DNA of 64,000 nt from Psychroserpens sp. NJDZ02. GTDB lineage: Bacteria > Bacteroidota > Bacteroidia > Flavobacteriales > Flavobacteriaceae. Within the stretch, counting starts at the first letter, position 1, and each line of letters opens with the position of its first letter. The notes beneath the pieces were generated by a model, which searched no databases, was not told where the DNA came from, and saw nothing but the letters and a program-made list of their open reading frames with translations. The position numbers and the translations under genes are program-made. This document shows positions 44,964 through 52,862 of the stretch, one piece after another. The stretch is from the NCBI RefSeq assembly GCF_004843725.1, contig NZ_CP039451.1:2168501-2232500 (forward strand), written 5' to 3'.

Positions 44964-45041
44964 ATTTTCTTTCTTTATAAATCTTATTATTTATCCGTTT
45001 GGTTTAAATGTAATACTTATAAAGAAAGAAAATATTTTTTT
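44964..45041 (+). terminator. Long-armed inverted repeat and T run after susD
   Basis: A perfect 17-bp inverted repeat (44964-44980 and 45017-45033) with a 36-nt loop, followed by a T-rich tract to 45041. The position and T run suggest a terminator for susCD, but the loop is much longer than usual. Confidence 0.6.
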
Positions 45042-45314
45042 GATTAAATTAATAAAATTACGAAAACAGTTATATTATACAAGGTTTGTGTCAATGATAA
45101 AAAGTTGTATTACGATGTTTGTTAGTAGAAAATATAAGCATTGGAATCGATATTATTTTTAGAAACAAACAAAAGAAGTATAGTTTGTAATTTTAAAAGA
45201 GGTTGTAAATTTCAATGTAAAAAAAGGGTTATATACCTCTTTTTTAAAGATGAGATATTATGATCTAGGATCACATATTAATATTATTATGATTAGTCTT
45301 TTATTTAGGTTAAG

Positions 45315-45344
45315 CTTTACAAGTTCTGCACGTAACTTGTAAAG
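45315..45344. promoter_or_regulatory. Inverted repeat upstream of the GntR gene (possible operator)
   Basis: CTTTACAAGTT and AACTTGTAAAG, 11 bp each, separated by 8 bp. It lies 41 bp upstream of the -7 element and has no T run. It differs from the TGGTAAACCA operator, so if it is an operator it may be read by another protein. Confidence 0.4.
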
Positions 45345-45384
45345 TTTAGCTAAATAATTATATAATAGATCTGTTCATATTTAG

Positions 45385-45392
45385 TAAATTTG
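45385..45392 (+). promoter_or_regulatory. -7 element of the GntR regulator gene
   Basis: TAAATTTG is a perfect TAnnTTTG match 28 bp before the ATG. No TTG is present at 19 bp upstream, which fits a weak promoter. Confidence 0.45.
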
Positions 45393-45420
45393 AAGGTAGA
45401 ATAAATAAAATATTATTTAT

Positions 45421-46122
45421 ATGAAATTGGAAGTCCTTACAAAAAATGAAAACTTTAGCCTACAAAAGCAAATTATTGCTCAGATAAGAGATTTAATAAA
45501 TATCAAAAATCTTGAACCTGGAGATAAATTACCTGCTGAACGTGTGTTATCTGAAAAGTTTGAAGTATCAAGGAGTAATGTAAGGGAGGCTATTCAAAAA
45601 TTGGAATTTTACGGATTATTAAAATCTATTCCGCAAAGCGGAACTTTTGTAGCAAATATTGGAGTCATTGCTATGAATGGAATGATAGAAGATATCCTAA
45701 GATTAGAATCTCCAGAATTTAAAGATTTAGTCGAAACAAGAATTTTGCTAGAATTAAAAACAGTAAGGCTTGCAGCTTTACGACGTACAGAAGAAGATTT
45801 AGAAAAAATGAAATTAGCTTTAGACGCCTACAGTGATAAAGTTAAAAATAAAGAAAATGCAGTACAAGAAGATTTACTATTTCATTTAGCGATTGCAAAA
45901 GCTAGTGGTAATAGTACCATGAATACATTTATGTTAATAATCACTCCAGAGATTATTACAAATTTTGAAAAGTATCACGTATGTGATAAAAATTTATCTG
46001 GAGGGGCTATTGCAGAACATCAATTGATTTTTGATGCTATTAAAAATCAAAATCCAGTGGAAGCAAAACAAGCAATGAAAAATCACTTTAACGAATTGTA
46101 TAAATATTGTTACAATTTATAG
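45421..46122 (+). CDS. GntR-family transcriptional regulator, FadR/FCD subfamily
   Basis: DNA-binding regulator of 233 residues. Winged helix-turn-helix at about 12-78 with GDKLPAERVLSEKFEVSRSNVREAIQKLE and wing SIPQSGTFVANI. The C-terminal all-helical FCD domain at about 95-225 has the metal/ligand residues Asp151 and His155 (EDLLFHLAIAKASGN) and His200. FCD regulators of uronate and alginate pathways usually bind a sugar-acid intermediate such as KDG or DEH. The TGGT/ACCA arms of the three operators in the locus suit this subfamily, so it is the likely repressor. A GntR repressor (AusR) is reported for alginate genes in Zobellia. Confidence 0.92.
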   Translation: MKLEVLTKNENFSLQKQIIAQIRDLINIKNLEPGDKLPAERVLSEKFEVSRSNVREAIQKLEFYGLLKSIPQSGTFVANIGVIAMNGMIEDILRLESPEFKDLVETRILLELKTVRLAALRRTEEDLEKMKLALDAYSDKVKNKENAVQEDLLFHLAIAKASGNSTMNTFMLIITPEIITNFEKYHVCDKNLSGGAIAEHQLIFDAIKNQNPVEAKQAMKNHFNELYKYCYNL

Positions 46123-46261
46123 ATATATAGGAAATAATTTAAGGCAATACTTCTTTAAGTTATAATTATTCAAATTTATTACAAATCAGTCTAATGTGCT
46201 GGTATTTAGTTTGTTTCTAAATATCCTGTTAGATGTTTTATTTTAAAAATTAAAAAACCTT

Positions 46262-47887
46262 ATGAAAGTAAAAGGATTAAGATGGTGGGTAGTAGGGCTA
46301 GTGGCTTTGGCGGCGGTCATTAATTACATCGATAGACAAGCTTTTGGAGCACTATGGCCTGACATTGCTAAAGATTTATTTCCTGAAATGGACAAGGATG
46401 GACATAAGGTTATTTTTGGTACCATATCAACAGTCTTTATACTGTCTTATGCCGGAGGTCAGGCCCTTTTTGGTAAAATTTTTGACTGGATAGGTACTAG
46501 AATGGGGTTTGCTTTATCTATTGGTGTTTGGTCTGTGGCAACTATGGTTCACGCCTTAGCCCAAGGGATGTTAAGTTTTTCGATATTTAGATCAATATTA
46601 GGTGTTGCCGAAGCTGGAAATTGGCCTGGCGCAGCTAAAGCTAATGCAGAGTGGTTTCCAACAAAAGAGAGAGCGCTGGCTCAAGGTGTTTTTAATTCAG
46701 GAGCTGCTATTGGAGGTATTGTTGCTTATCCTGTTATTGGTTTATTATCTGCTTATTTAGAGTGGAAATCCATTTTTATTGTTGTAGGTATACTTGGGTT
46801 ATTATGGTTATTACCTTGGTTGTTCATTGTAAAATCAGGTCCAAAGACACATCCTTGGTTGTCTGACGATGAAAGAAAATATATCCTTTCTGGTCAAAAA
46901 AATCAAGATGTTGATGAAGATGGTAATTATGATGATGGATATGTGCCTGATACTGGACAGTTGCTTAAGCATAAAGAAAGTTGGGGAGTAATAATTGCTT
47001 CGGCAGCACTTGATCCTATCTGGTGGTTGTTTATTGTTTGGATTCCTATATATTTATCTGAGGTATTTGGTATGAATGTAAAAGAAATTGCATTTTCAGC
47101 TTGGGTTCCTTATGTAGGAGCAATGATTGGTGCATGGTATGGAGGTTTACTTGCTCAAAAAAAGCTAAATTTTGGATGGACTGTAGATAAGACCCGTAAG
47201 TATGTTATTACATTGGGATGTGTAATAATGATTCCATGTTTTATTCTATTAAAATACCCTGGTGCACCGCAAGTTTTAGGAGTTTTTGGAGTTCAAGAAG
47301 CTGCTGCTTTAACAATGGCTGATCCACAAGTTAAAAAGATAATGGATAATGAAGCATTCAAAGATTTAAAATCGGATAAAGATTTTATTGAAAGCATTGC
47401 TGGAAATAGTACTAATGAAATTAAATCTAATCCTAGATTTAAGAAAGCATATCAATCTGCTGTTTGGAAAACACCAAAAGCAGAAGCAGAAAAAGAAGAA
47501 CGTTTGTTGCCAAAATATGGACCACCGTCAGATTTTGGAATTGCGGCGCTTGCGTCTTTATCAGAAATTAATAAGGCTAGAAATACTGCAGCATTAATTG
47601 CAGTTATAATTATGGCAATATTATTATTTGGTTTTCAAGTGGCGATAGGTAATATTCAAACACTACCAAGCGATCTTTTTGGAGGTAAAATTGTGGGTAC
47701 TTTGTCTGGTTTTGCAGGTATGGCTGCCAAGTTAGGAGCAGCGGGATTAACACTTTTAGTAACATTTATTACAACAGGAGGTAATTATACACCTGCATTT
47801 TTAATAGGAGGCGCTTTAGCAATAGTTGCACTTTTAGCAGTTTGGCTATTATGTCCAAAAATAGAACCACTAAAACCAAGAAGTTAA
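46262..47887 (+). CDS. MFS transporter, hexuronate/ACS type, with a large cytoplasmic or periplasmic insertion
   Basis: Inner-membrane permease of 541 residues that probably imports unsaturated uronate monomer or DEH. The first half is ACS-like: NYIDRQAFGALWPDIAKD after helix 1, then DWIGTRMGFALS in the loop between helices 2 and 3, and EAGNWPGAAKANAEWFP. After the eighth helix there is an insertion of about 105 residues (332-440, charged, rich in Lys, Asp and Glu) before the last membrane helices; typical ACS permeases are about 430 residues. It starts unit 4, 64 bp before the DEH reductase gene. No TGGTAAACCA operator was found upstream. Confidence 0.85.
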   Translation: MKVKGLRWWVVGLVALAAVINYIDRQAFGALWPDIAKDLFPEMDKDGHKVIFGTISTVFILSYAGGQALFGKIFDWIGTRMGFALSIGVWSVATMVHALAQGMLSFSIFRSILGVAEAGNWPGAAKANAEWFPTKERALAQGVFNSGAAIGGIVAYPVIGLLSAYLEWKSIFIVVGILGLLWLLPWLFIVKSGPKTHPWLSDDERKYILSGQKNQDVDEDGNYDDGYVPDTGQLLKHKESWGVIIASAALDPIWWLFIVWIPIYLSEVFGMNVKEIAFSAWVPYVGAMIGAWYGGLLAQKKLNFGWTVDKTRKYVITLGCVIMIPCFILLKYPGAPQVLGVFGVQEAAALTMADPQVKKIMDNEAFKDLKSDKDFIESIAGNSTNEIKSNPRFKKAYQSAVWKTPKAEAEKEERLLPKYGPPSDFGIAALASLSEINKARNTAALIAVIIMAILLFGFQVAIGNIQTLPSDLFGGKIVGTLSGFAGMAAKLGAAGLTLLVTFITTGGNYTPAFLIGGALAIVALLAVWLLCPKIEPLKPRS

Positions 47888-47951
47888 TTAGACATTAATA
47901 ATTTAGATAATAATTGAATAAAGAATAAATTAAATTTAAACACATATAAAA

Positions 47952-48716
47952 ATGAGTAATACAACAGGAAAAGTTGCAATAGTAACAGGAGCAACAGGAG
48001 GTATCGGTTTTGAAGTAGCAAAAAGATTAGGTAAAGACGGATATACTGTAGTTTTAAATGGTATAGATGATAAGGCTGGAGCGGAGAAGCTTGAGGAGCT
48101 AAAATCTGAAGGAATTACAGCAGAATACTATGGTTTTGATGTAACAAATGAAGCAGAGGTAACGTCAAATATTCAGGCGATAGGTAATAAGTATGGTAGA
48201 ATTGATGTACTTGTAAACAATGCAGGTGGATTAGGTGGACGTTCTAGATTTGAAGAAATGACTACTGAGTTTTACAAAAACGTAATGGCGTTAAACTTGG
48301 ATTCTGTATTTTATGCATCAAGAGCAGCAATACCTTTTCTTAAATCAGGAGAGCACCCTTCAATAATTAATTACACATCTAATGCAGGATGGACTGCAGG
48401 AGGACCAGGAGCAGGTATTTACGGAACGTCTAAAGCAGGTGTGCACGCAATTACTAGAGCTTTAGCTAAAGATTTAGCTGAATATGGTATCAGAGTAAAT
48501 GCAGTATCTCCAGGGACTATTGACACGCCTTTTCATGCACAAATTAAAGCAACTAAACCAGAGGTTTTCGCTTCTTGGGCAAACAATATTATGTTAGGGA
48601 GATTAGGTCAACCAGAAGATGTTGCTGGAGTAATCTCATTCTTAGCAAGTAAGGATGCCTCTTTCATTACTGCGGAAACTATCCAGATTGGTGGTGGTCA
48701 AGCTTTAGGGATTTAA
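47952..48716 (+). CDS. SDR-family oxidoreductase, probable DEH reductase
   Basis: Short-chain dehydrogenase of 254 residues. Cofactor loop TGATGGIG at 12-19, NNAG at 89-92, and catalytic Ser143, Tyr157 and Lys161 (GIYGTSKAG). The PGTIDTPFH segment is typical. In alginate loci an SDR at this position reduces 4-deoxy-L-erythro-5-hexoseulose uronate (DEH) to 2-keto-3-deoxygluconate. There is no clear NADP-selecting Arg after the second strand (LNGIDD), so NADH use is possible. It follows the MFS gene and precedes kdgK, which fits this role. Confidence 0.85.
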   Translation: MSNTTGKVAIVTGATGGIGFEVAKRLGKDGYTVVLNGIDDKAGAEKLEELKSEGITAEYYGFDVTNEAEVTSNIQAIGNKYGRIDVLVNNAGGLGGRSRFEEMTTEFYKNVMALNLDSVFYASRAAIPFLKSGEHPSIINYTSNAGWTAGGPGAGIYGTSKAGVHAITRALAKDLAEYGIRVNAVSPGTIDTPFHAQIKATKPEVFASWANNIMLGRLGQPEDVAGVISFLASKDASFITAETIQIGGGQALGI

Positions 48717-48773
48717 TTAAATTTAAAGTAGAATATTTAGCCATTAGCTAAATTGTAAAGTAAATTTAAGTAT

Positions 48774-48867
48774 ACTAAATAGTTTTATTTTTAATAACGT
48801 CTTTTTTTTAACTTCAATAGTTTAATTTTAAAAAGATTTTAAAAAAAATAAAACTATTTAGTTTTTT
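48774..48867 (+). terminator. Long-armed inverted repeat between the SDR gene and kdgK
   Basis: A perfect 19-bp inverted repeat (48774-48792 and 48844-48862) with a 51-nt loop, then T6. Like the repeat after susD, it sits at the border of a transcription unit. It is 27 bp before the kdgK ATG, so it could act as terminator for the MFS-SDR unit or as an attenuator for kdgK-kdgA. Confidence 0.55.
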
Positions 48868-48893
48868 AATACAATAGTAATCTAATTTATAAA

Positions 48894-49916
48894 ATGAGTA
48901 AAATTGTCACTTTTGGAGAAATTATGTTAAGACTCTCTACAGAGCGTCATTTAAGATTTTCTCAAGCAAATAAATTTGCAGCTTCTTATGGAGGTGGAGA
49001 ATTTAATGTTGCAGTATCATTAGCAAATTATGGTATACCAGCTGAATTTGTTACCAGGCTACCTGATAACGAAATTGGTGCTTGTGCACTTAAAGAGATG
49101 CGTAAATTTAATGTAGAGTCTAAAAACGTAATCTATGGTGGAGACCGATTAGGTATCTACTATCTTGAAACAGGAGCAGGGACCCGTGGTAGTAATGTGG
49201 TTTATGATAGAGCACATAGTTCTATGTCTACTATTGAAAAAGGATCAATAGATTGGGAAAACGTTTTAAAGGGAGCAACATGGTTTCATTGGAGCGGTAT
49301 TACGCCTGCAATTTCTCAATCGGCTGCAGACGAATGTTTAGAAGCTATTAAAATGGCCCATAAATTAGGGATTACTATTTCTTCAGATTTAAATTATAGA
49401 TCTAAATTATGGCAGTACGGTAAAGAACCAAGTCAAATTATGCCCGAGCTTTTAAAGTATAGTAATATCATTTTAGGAGACATCGATACCGCATTTTTTA
49501 TGTTAGGAAAAGACAAGGTAAATCCTAATTATCAAAATGAAAAATCATTACCGTTTTTATATGATCAAATCTTTAAGTTGTGTCCTAATTTACATACTAT
49601 AGCTACGACATTAAGATATTCTGTTAGTGCTTCTCATCAACGTATCGGAGGTATCTTGTATGATGGAAAAACCGTTTATAATGCGGATGTAAAAGAAGTA
49701 ACACCAGTGGTTGATAGAGTAGGAAGTGGAGATGCATTTATGGGTGGGTTAATATATGGATTAGATAATAACGAAAATGATAAGCAAAGAGCTTTAAACA
49801 TTGCAGTAGCAGCTTGTTGCTTAAAGCACACCATTTCTGGTGATTGTAATTTAATAACACTTGATGATATCGAAAAGTTATTAAGCGGAGATTCTTCAGG
49901 TAAAGTTTCAAGATAA
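48894..49916 (+). CDS. kdgK: 2-Keto-3-deoxygluconate kinase (PfkB family)
   Basis: Phosphorylates KDG to KDPG. The 340-residue product shows the PfkB opening VTFGEIMLRLS and YGGGEFNVAVSLANYG, with the KDG-type substrate loop around RGSNVVYDRAHSS, and the C-terminal ATP/catalytic block VVDRVGSGDAFMGGLIYG whose Asp is the base. Length and motifs are normal. It is followed after ten bases by KDPG aldolase, so the two form one unit that finishes alginate breakdown. Confidence 0.95.
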   Translation: MSKIVTFGEIMLRLSTERHLRFSQANKFAASYGGGEFNVAVSLANYGIPAEFVTRLPDNEIGACALKEMRKFNVESKNVIYGGDRLGIYYLETGAGTRGSNVVYDRAHSSMSTIEKGSIDWENVLKGATWFHWSGITPAISQSAADECLEAIKMAHKLGITISSDLNYRSKLWQYGKEPSQIMPELLKYSNIILGDIDTAFFMLGKDKVNPNYQNEKSLPFLYDQIFKLCPNLHTIATTLRYSVSASHQRIGGILYDGKTVYNADVKEVTPVVDRVGSGDAFMGGLIYGLDNNENDKQRALNIAVAACCLKHTISGDCNLITLDDIEKLLSGDSSGKVSR

Positions 49917-49926
49917 AAAAAATAAA

Positions 49927-50592
49927 ATGGCAAATTTCACAAGAATAGAAGTAGCAGAAGTTATGAAACAAACAGGGTTAGTCCCTTTGTTTTATAATGA
50001 CGATATAGAAATTAGTAAAGCAGTTGTAAAAGCAGTTTATGATGGTGGCGCAAGATTATTAGAGTTTACAGCGCGTGGCGATTTTGCTCACGAAGTTTTT
50101 GACGCATTAAGTAAGTATGTTACAAAAGAGTTACCAGGAATGATACTTGGGGTTGGCTCTGTAACGGATGCAGCTTCTGCATCAAGATTTATGGCTTTAG
50201 GAGCTAATTTTATCGTTACGCCCGTGTTAAGAGAGGATATTGCTATCGTTTGTAATAGACGTAAAGTAATGTGGTCTCCTGGCTGCGGTACATTGACAGA
50301 AATTTGTCGTGCTGAAGAGTTAGGGTGTGAGATTGTAAAATTATTTCCAGGTGGAACATACGGTGCCGATTTTGTTAAAGCAATAAAAGGACCGCAACCT
50401 TGGACTAGTATTATGCCTACAGGTGGTGTTTCTCCAACGAGAGAAAATCTTGAGTCTTGGTTTAATGCAGGGGTTACCTGTGTTGGTATAGGATCTAAGC
50501 TGATTGCAAAAGAAAGTAATGGTACGTACGATTTAGGTAAAATTGAATCCACAACAAAAAGTACTTTAAAAATTATAGATTCGTTAAAATAA
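49927..50592 (+). CDS. kdgA: KDPG/KHG aldolase (Eda type)
   Basis: Class I aldolase of 221 residues splitting 2-keto-3-deoxy-6-phosphogluconate into pyruvate and glyceraldehyde 3-phosphate. The Schiff-base Lys138 is in CEIVKLFPG; Glu46 (LLEFTARG) is the catalytic acid/base equivalent, and GVGSVTDAASA and PTGGVSPTRENL are the phosphate-binding segments. It is a little longer at the N-terminus than E. coli Eda. A perfect terminator follows 25 bp downstream, closing the alginate locus. Confidence 0.95.
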   Translation: MANFTRIEVAEVMKQTGLVPLFYNDDIEISKAVVKAVYDGGARLLEFTARGDFAHEVFDALSKYVTKELPGMILGVGSVTDAASASRFMALGANFIVTPVLREDIAIVCNRRKVMWSPGCGTLTEICRAEELGCEIVKLFPGGTYGADFVKAIKGPQPWTSIMPTGGVSPTRENLESWFNAGVTCVGIGSKLIAKESNGTYDLGKIESTTKSTLKIIDSLK

Positions 50593-50617
50593 TACGTTAT
50601 TTAGCGCTATTAAATAT

Positions 50618-50650
50618 ATCCCTTCAATATTTTTTATTGAAGGGATTTTT
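50618..50650 (+). terminator. Rho-independent terminator closing the alginate locus
   Basis: Twelve-bp perfect stem ATCCCTTCAATA / TATTGAAGGGAT with a 5-nt T loop and four T after it. It separates the kdgK-kdgA unit from the DMT permease gene. Confidence 0.9.
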
Positions 50651-50658
50651 ACTTGAAA

Positions 50659-51498
50659 ATGAATTATAATAAGTCTATCATATTTATGATTGTAAGTGCA
50701 TTAGCTTTTGCACTTATGAATTTGTTGGTTAAATATTTAAATGGATTTGGTGTGTATCAAATTGTGTTTTTTAGAGCAATAGGTACTTTAGCCTTCACCA
50801 CGCCATTAATCTTAAAAAATAAAATTCCTTACTTTGGAAATAAGAAACAATTAATGATAATAAGGGCCATTGTAGGTGTGATCTCTTTGACCTGCTTCTT
50901 CCAGTCTCTAAATTATATTGCAGTTGGTACTGCCGTGTCTTTACGCTATACAGCGCCAATCTTTGCAGCTATTTTAGCCGTGTTTTTATTGAAAGAAAAA
51001 ATTAAGCTTTTACAATGGTTTTTATTTGCATTGGCCTTTTCAGGTGTTTTAATTATTAAAGGATTTGGTGAGGATATACATACTTTAGGGGTCGTTCTAA
51101 TCTTTATTTCTGCATTTTCCAATGGATTAGTTTTTGTTTTAATTAGAAAAATTGGAAAGGAAGAAAGTCCATTGGTTATTATCAATTACTTTATGCTAAC
51201 GGCTTTGATCTTTGGAGGTGTCATGAGTATTGGTGACTGGAAAACTCCTAGCCAATTAGAATGGCTAATATTGCTTAGTTTAGGTGTTTTTGGGTACGTT
51301 GGGCAATTATATATGACCAAAGCATTTCAAACAGGAAAAACAAGTATTGTTGCACCGTTTAAATACATCGAAGTAATCTTTACAATAATAGTAAGTACAT
51401 TTTGGTTTTTAGAAACCTATAGTGCCATGGTTTTATTAGGAATAGCAGTAATTATACTCGCTTTAATCAGTAACACATTGTATGCCGCTAAAAAGTAG
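50659..51498 (+). CDS. DMT-superfamily permease (EamA domains)
   Basis: Inner-membrane protein of 279 residues from ATG 50659 (a TTG at 50653 would add two residues). Ten hydrophobic helices arranged as two EamA repeats, the first opening FMIVSALAFALMNLLVKYL and the second around VLIFISAFSNGLVFVLIRKI. Substrates of this family range from amino acids and nucleotide sugars to metabolites for export, and cannot be chosen here. It starts eight bases after the alginate terminator and runs towards waaA, so it is probably a separate gene. Confidence 0.85.
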   Translation: MNYNKSIIFMIVSALAFALMNLLVKYLNGFGVYQIVFFRAIGTLAFTTPLILKNKIPYFGNKKQLMIIRAIVGVISLTCFFQSLNYIAVGTAVSLRYTAPIFAAILAVFLLKEKIKLLQWFLFALAFSGVLIIKGFGEDIHTLGVVLIFISAFSNGLVFVLIRKIGKEESPLVIINYFMLTALIFGGVMSIGDWKTPSQLEWLILLSLGVFGYVGQLYMTKAFQTGKTSIVAPFKYIEVIFTIIVSTFWFLETYSAMVLLGIAVIILALISNTLYAAKK

Positions 51499-51506
51499 TT
51501 CAAGAT

Positions 51507-52742
51507 TTATTGCTTTAAAAAATCAGTCACTTTAATTACCGCGCCTTTGTTATCATTTATAAAGTTAAGGTTTTTTAATCCTGTTGTTCTCCTATACTCT
51601 TTATCGGTAATAAGAAGGTTTAAATTAGAAGATAACTGGGCTTTATTAGCAACTGATAATACCCCGCCATTAGCAATCATGTCATAAGCCTCTGGAAATT
51701 TACTGTAGTTTTTTCCTATAATAATCGGAACTCCAAAAACAGCAGGTTCTAGAATGTTATGTAAACCTGTAGTTCCCATGGCGCCGCCAACATAAGCGAT
51801 GTTTGCATAACTATAAGCTTTGCTTAGTACGCCAATAGTGTCTAAAATAAAGACATCGTAATCTTGTAAATTCTGTCCTTCTTTTTTTGTGAATAACACA
51901 GTGGATTTATGTAATCCAGATTGTATGTTTTCAATCTGTTTAGACTTGATGTTGTGTGGTGCAATTATAAATTTAACAGGTAATCCTTCATAAGCATTAA
52001 TAAAATTAACTAAAATAGTCTCGTCCTCAGGCCATGAACTACCGATGACGATACATAATTTGTTATCCTTAAATTCATCTAAAAAAGGTAAATTATTATC
52101 AATTTCTAATTGATTAGAGACGCGGTCAAATCTAGTATCTCCAGAAACGGTTACGTTAGTATAGCCAATTGATTCTAATAGTGTTTTGGAGGGTTCGTTT
52201 TGTGTAAAAATGTGGTCAAAAGCAAATAAGGCATTTTTAGTTTGAGTCCCGTACCATTTAAAAAACGATTGTTCTTTTCTAAATACGGCGGATATTAATA
52301 TTGCTTTTAATCCTTTGGCTTTAATTTGATTCAAATAATTTGGCCAAATTTCATATTTTACAAAAACGGTTAATTCAGGATTAATTATATTTATAAAGCG
52401 TTTTGCATGTTGCTTACTATCCAAAGGTAAGTATACTACAACATCTGCAAAAGGGGCGCTTTTTCTAATTTCATAGCCGGAAGGCGAGAAAAAAGTCAGT
52501 ACAATTTTATGTTTAGGGTAGTCTTTTCTAAGTTCGGTAAATATGGGTAAACCTTGCTCGTACTCTCCTAAAGACGCACAATGAAACCATAAAGTCTGAT
52601 CGCCCTTATTTATCGATTGTTGTAATAGGTCAAAAGTTTTAGCGCGCCCAATTACTCCTAATTTAAGCTTGTTATTAAATAAACTTAAAAATTTTAAAGC
52701 TAATGCGGCTAGTTGTATGGCTATGTTATAAAGTAATTTCAC
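51507..52742 (-). CDS. waaA: 3-Deoxy-D-manno-octulosonic acid transferase
   Basis: Inner-membrane-linked GT30 glycosyltransferase adding Kdo to lipid A precursor. The 411-residue product has a hydrophobic N-terminus, the acceptor-binding WFHCASLGEYEQGLPI with the essential Glu, the KYEIWPN segment, IGSSWPEDE, and the nucleotide-binding TTGLHNILEPAVFGVPIIIGKN. Length is normal. It is convergent with the DMT permease gene and divergent from the DegT/StrS aminotransferase gene, with 120 bp between. Confidence 0.95.
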   Translation of the reverse strand: MKLLYNIAIQLAALALKFLSLFNNKLKLGVIGRAKTFDLLQQSINKGDQTLWFHCASLGEYEQGLPIFTELRKDYPKHKIVLTFFSPSGYEIRKSAPFADVVVYLPLDSKQHAKRFINIINPELTVFVKYEIWPNYLNQIKAKGLKAILISAVFRKEQSFFKWYGTQTKNALFAFDHIFTQNEPSKTLLESIGYTNVTVSGDTRFDRVSNQLEIDNNLPFLDEFKDNKLCIVIGSSWPEDETILVNFINAYEGLPVKFIIAPHNIKSKQIENIQSGLHKSTVLFTKKEGQNLQDYDVFILDTIGVLSKAYSYANIAYVGGAMGTTGLHNILEPAVFGVPIIIGKNYSKFPEAYDMIANGGVLSVANKAQLSSNLNLLITDKEYRRTTGLKNLNFINDNKGAVIKVTDFLKQ

Positions 52743-52787
52743 GGAGGTATTTTTGCTAAAATAAACAATTCATTGCTTAGCGTTTGG

Positions 52788-52795
52788 TATTTTTG
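52788..52795 (+). promoter_or_regulatory. Candidate -7 element of the aminotransferase-galE genes
   Basis: TATTTTTG matches TAnnTTTG. The nearest TTG (52773-52775) is 12 bp upstream, short of the consensus spacing. Confidence 0.35.
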
Positions 52796-52862
52796 TAAAT
52801 TCGATAATTATAAATTAAAAGTAAAACTAAGTTTCTAACATTAGTTTACCACATATAAAGCG

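Larger units (their letters stand above)
44955..45420. other. Intergenic region between susD and the GntR regulator gene
   Basis: 466 bp with no gene. It holds the long-armed hairpin after susD (44964-45041), then AT-rich sequence with nothing I can name, an 11-bp inverted repeat (45315-45344) and a -7 element (45385-45392) for the regulator gene. Confidence 0.8.

Noticed and set aside
52546-52553. GGTAAACC inside waaA as a further operator
   Set aside because: It is a single incomplete half-site within a coding region, with no second copy 13 bp away.
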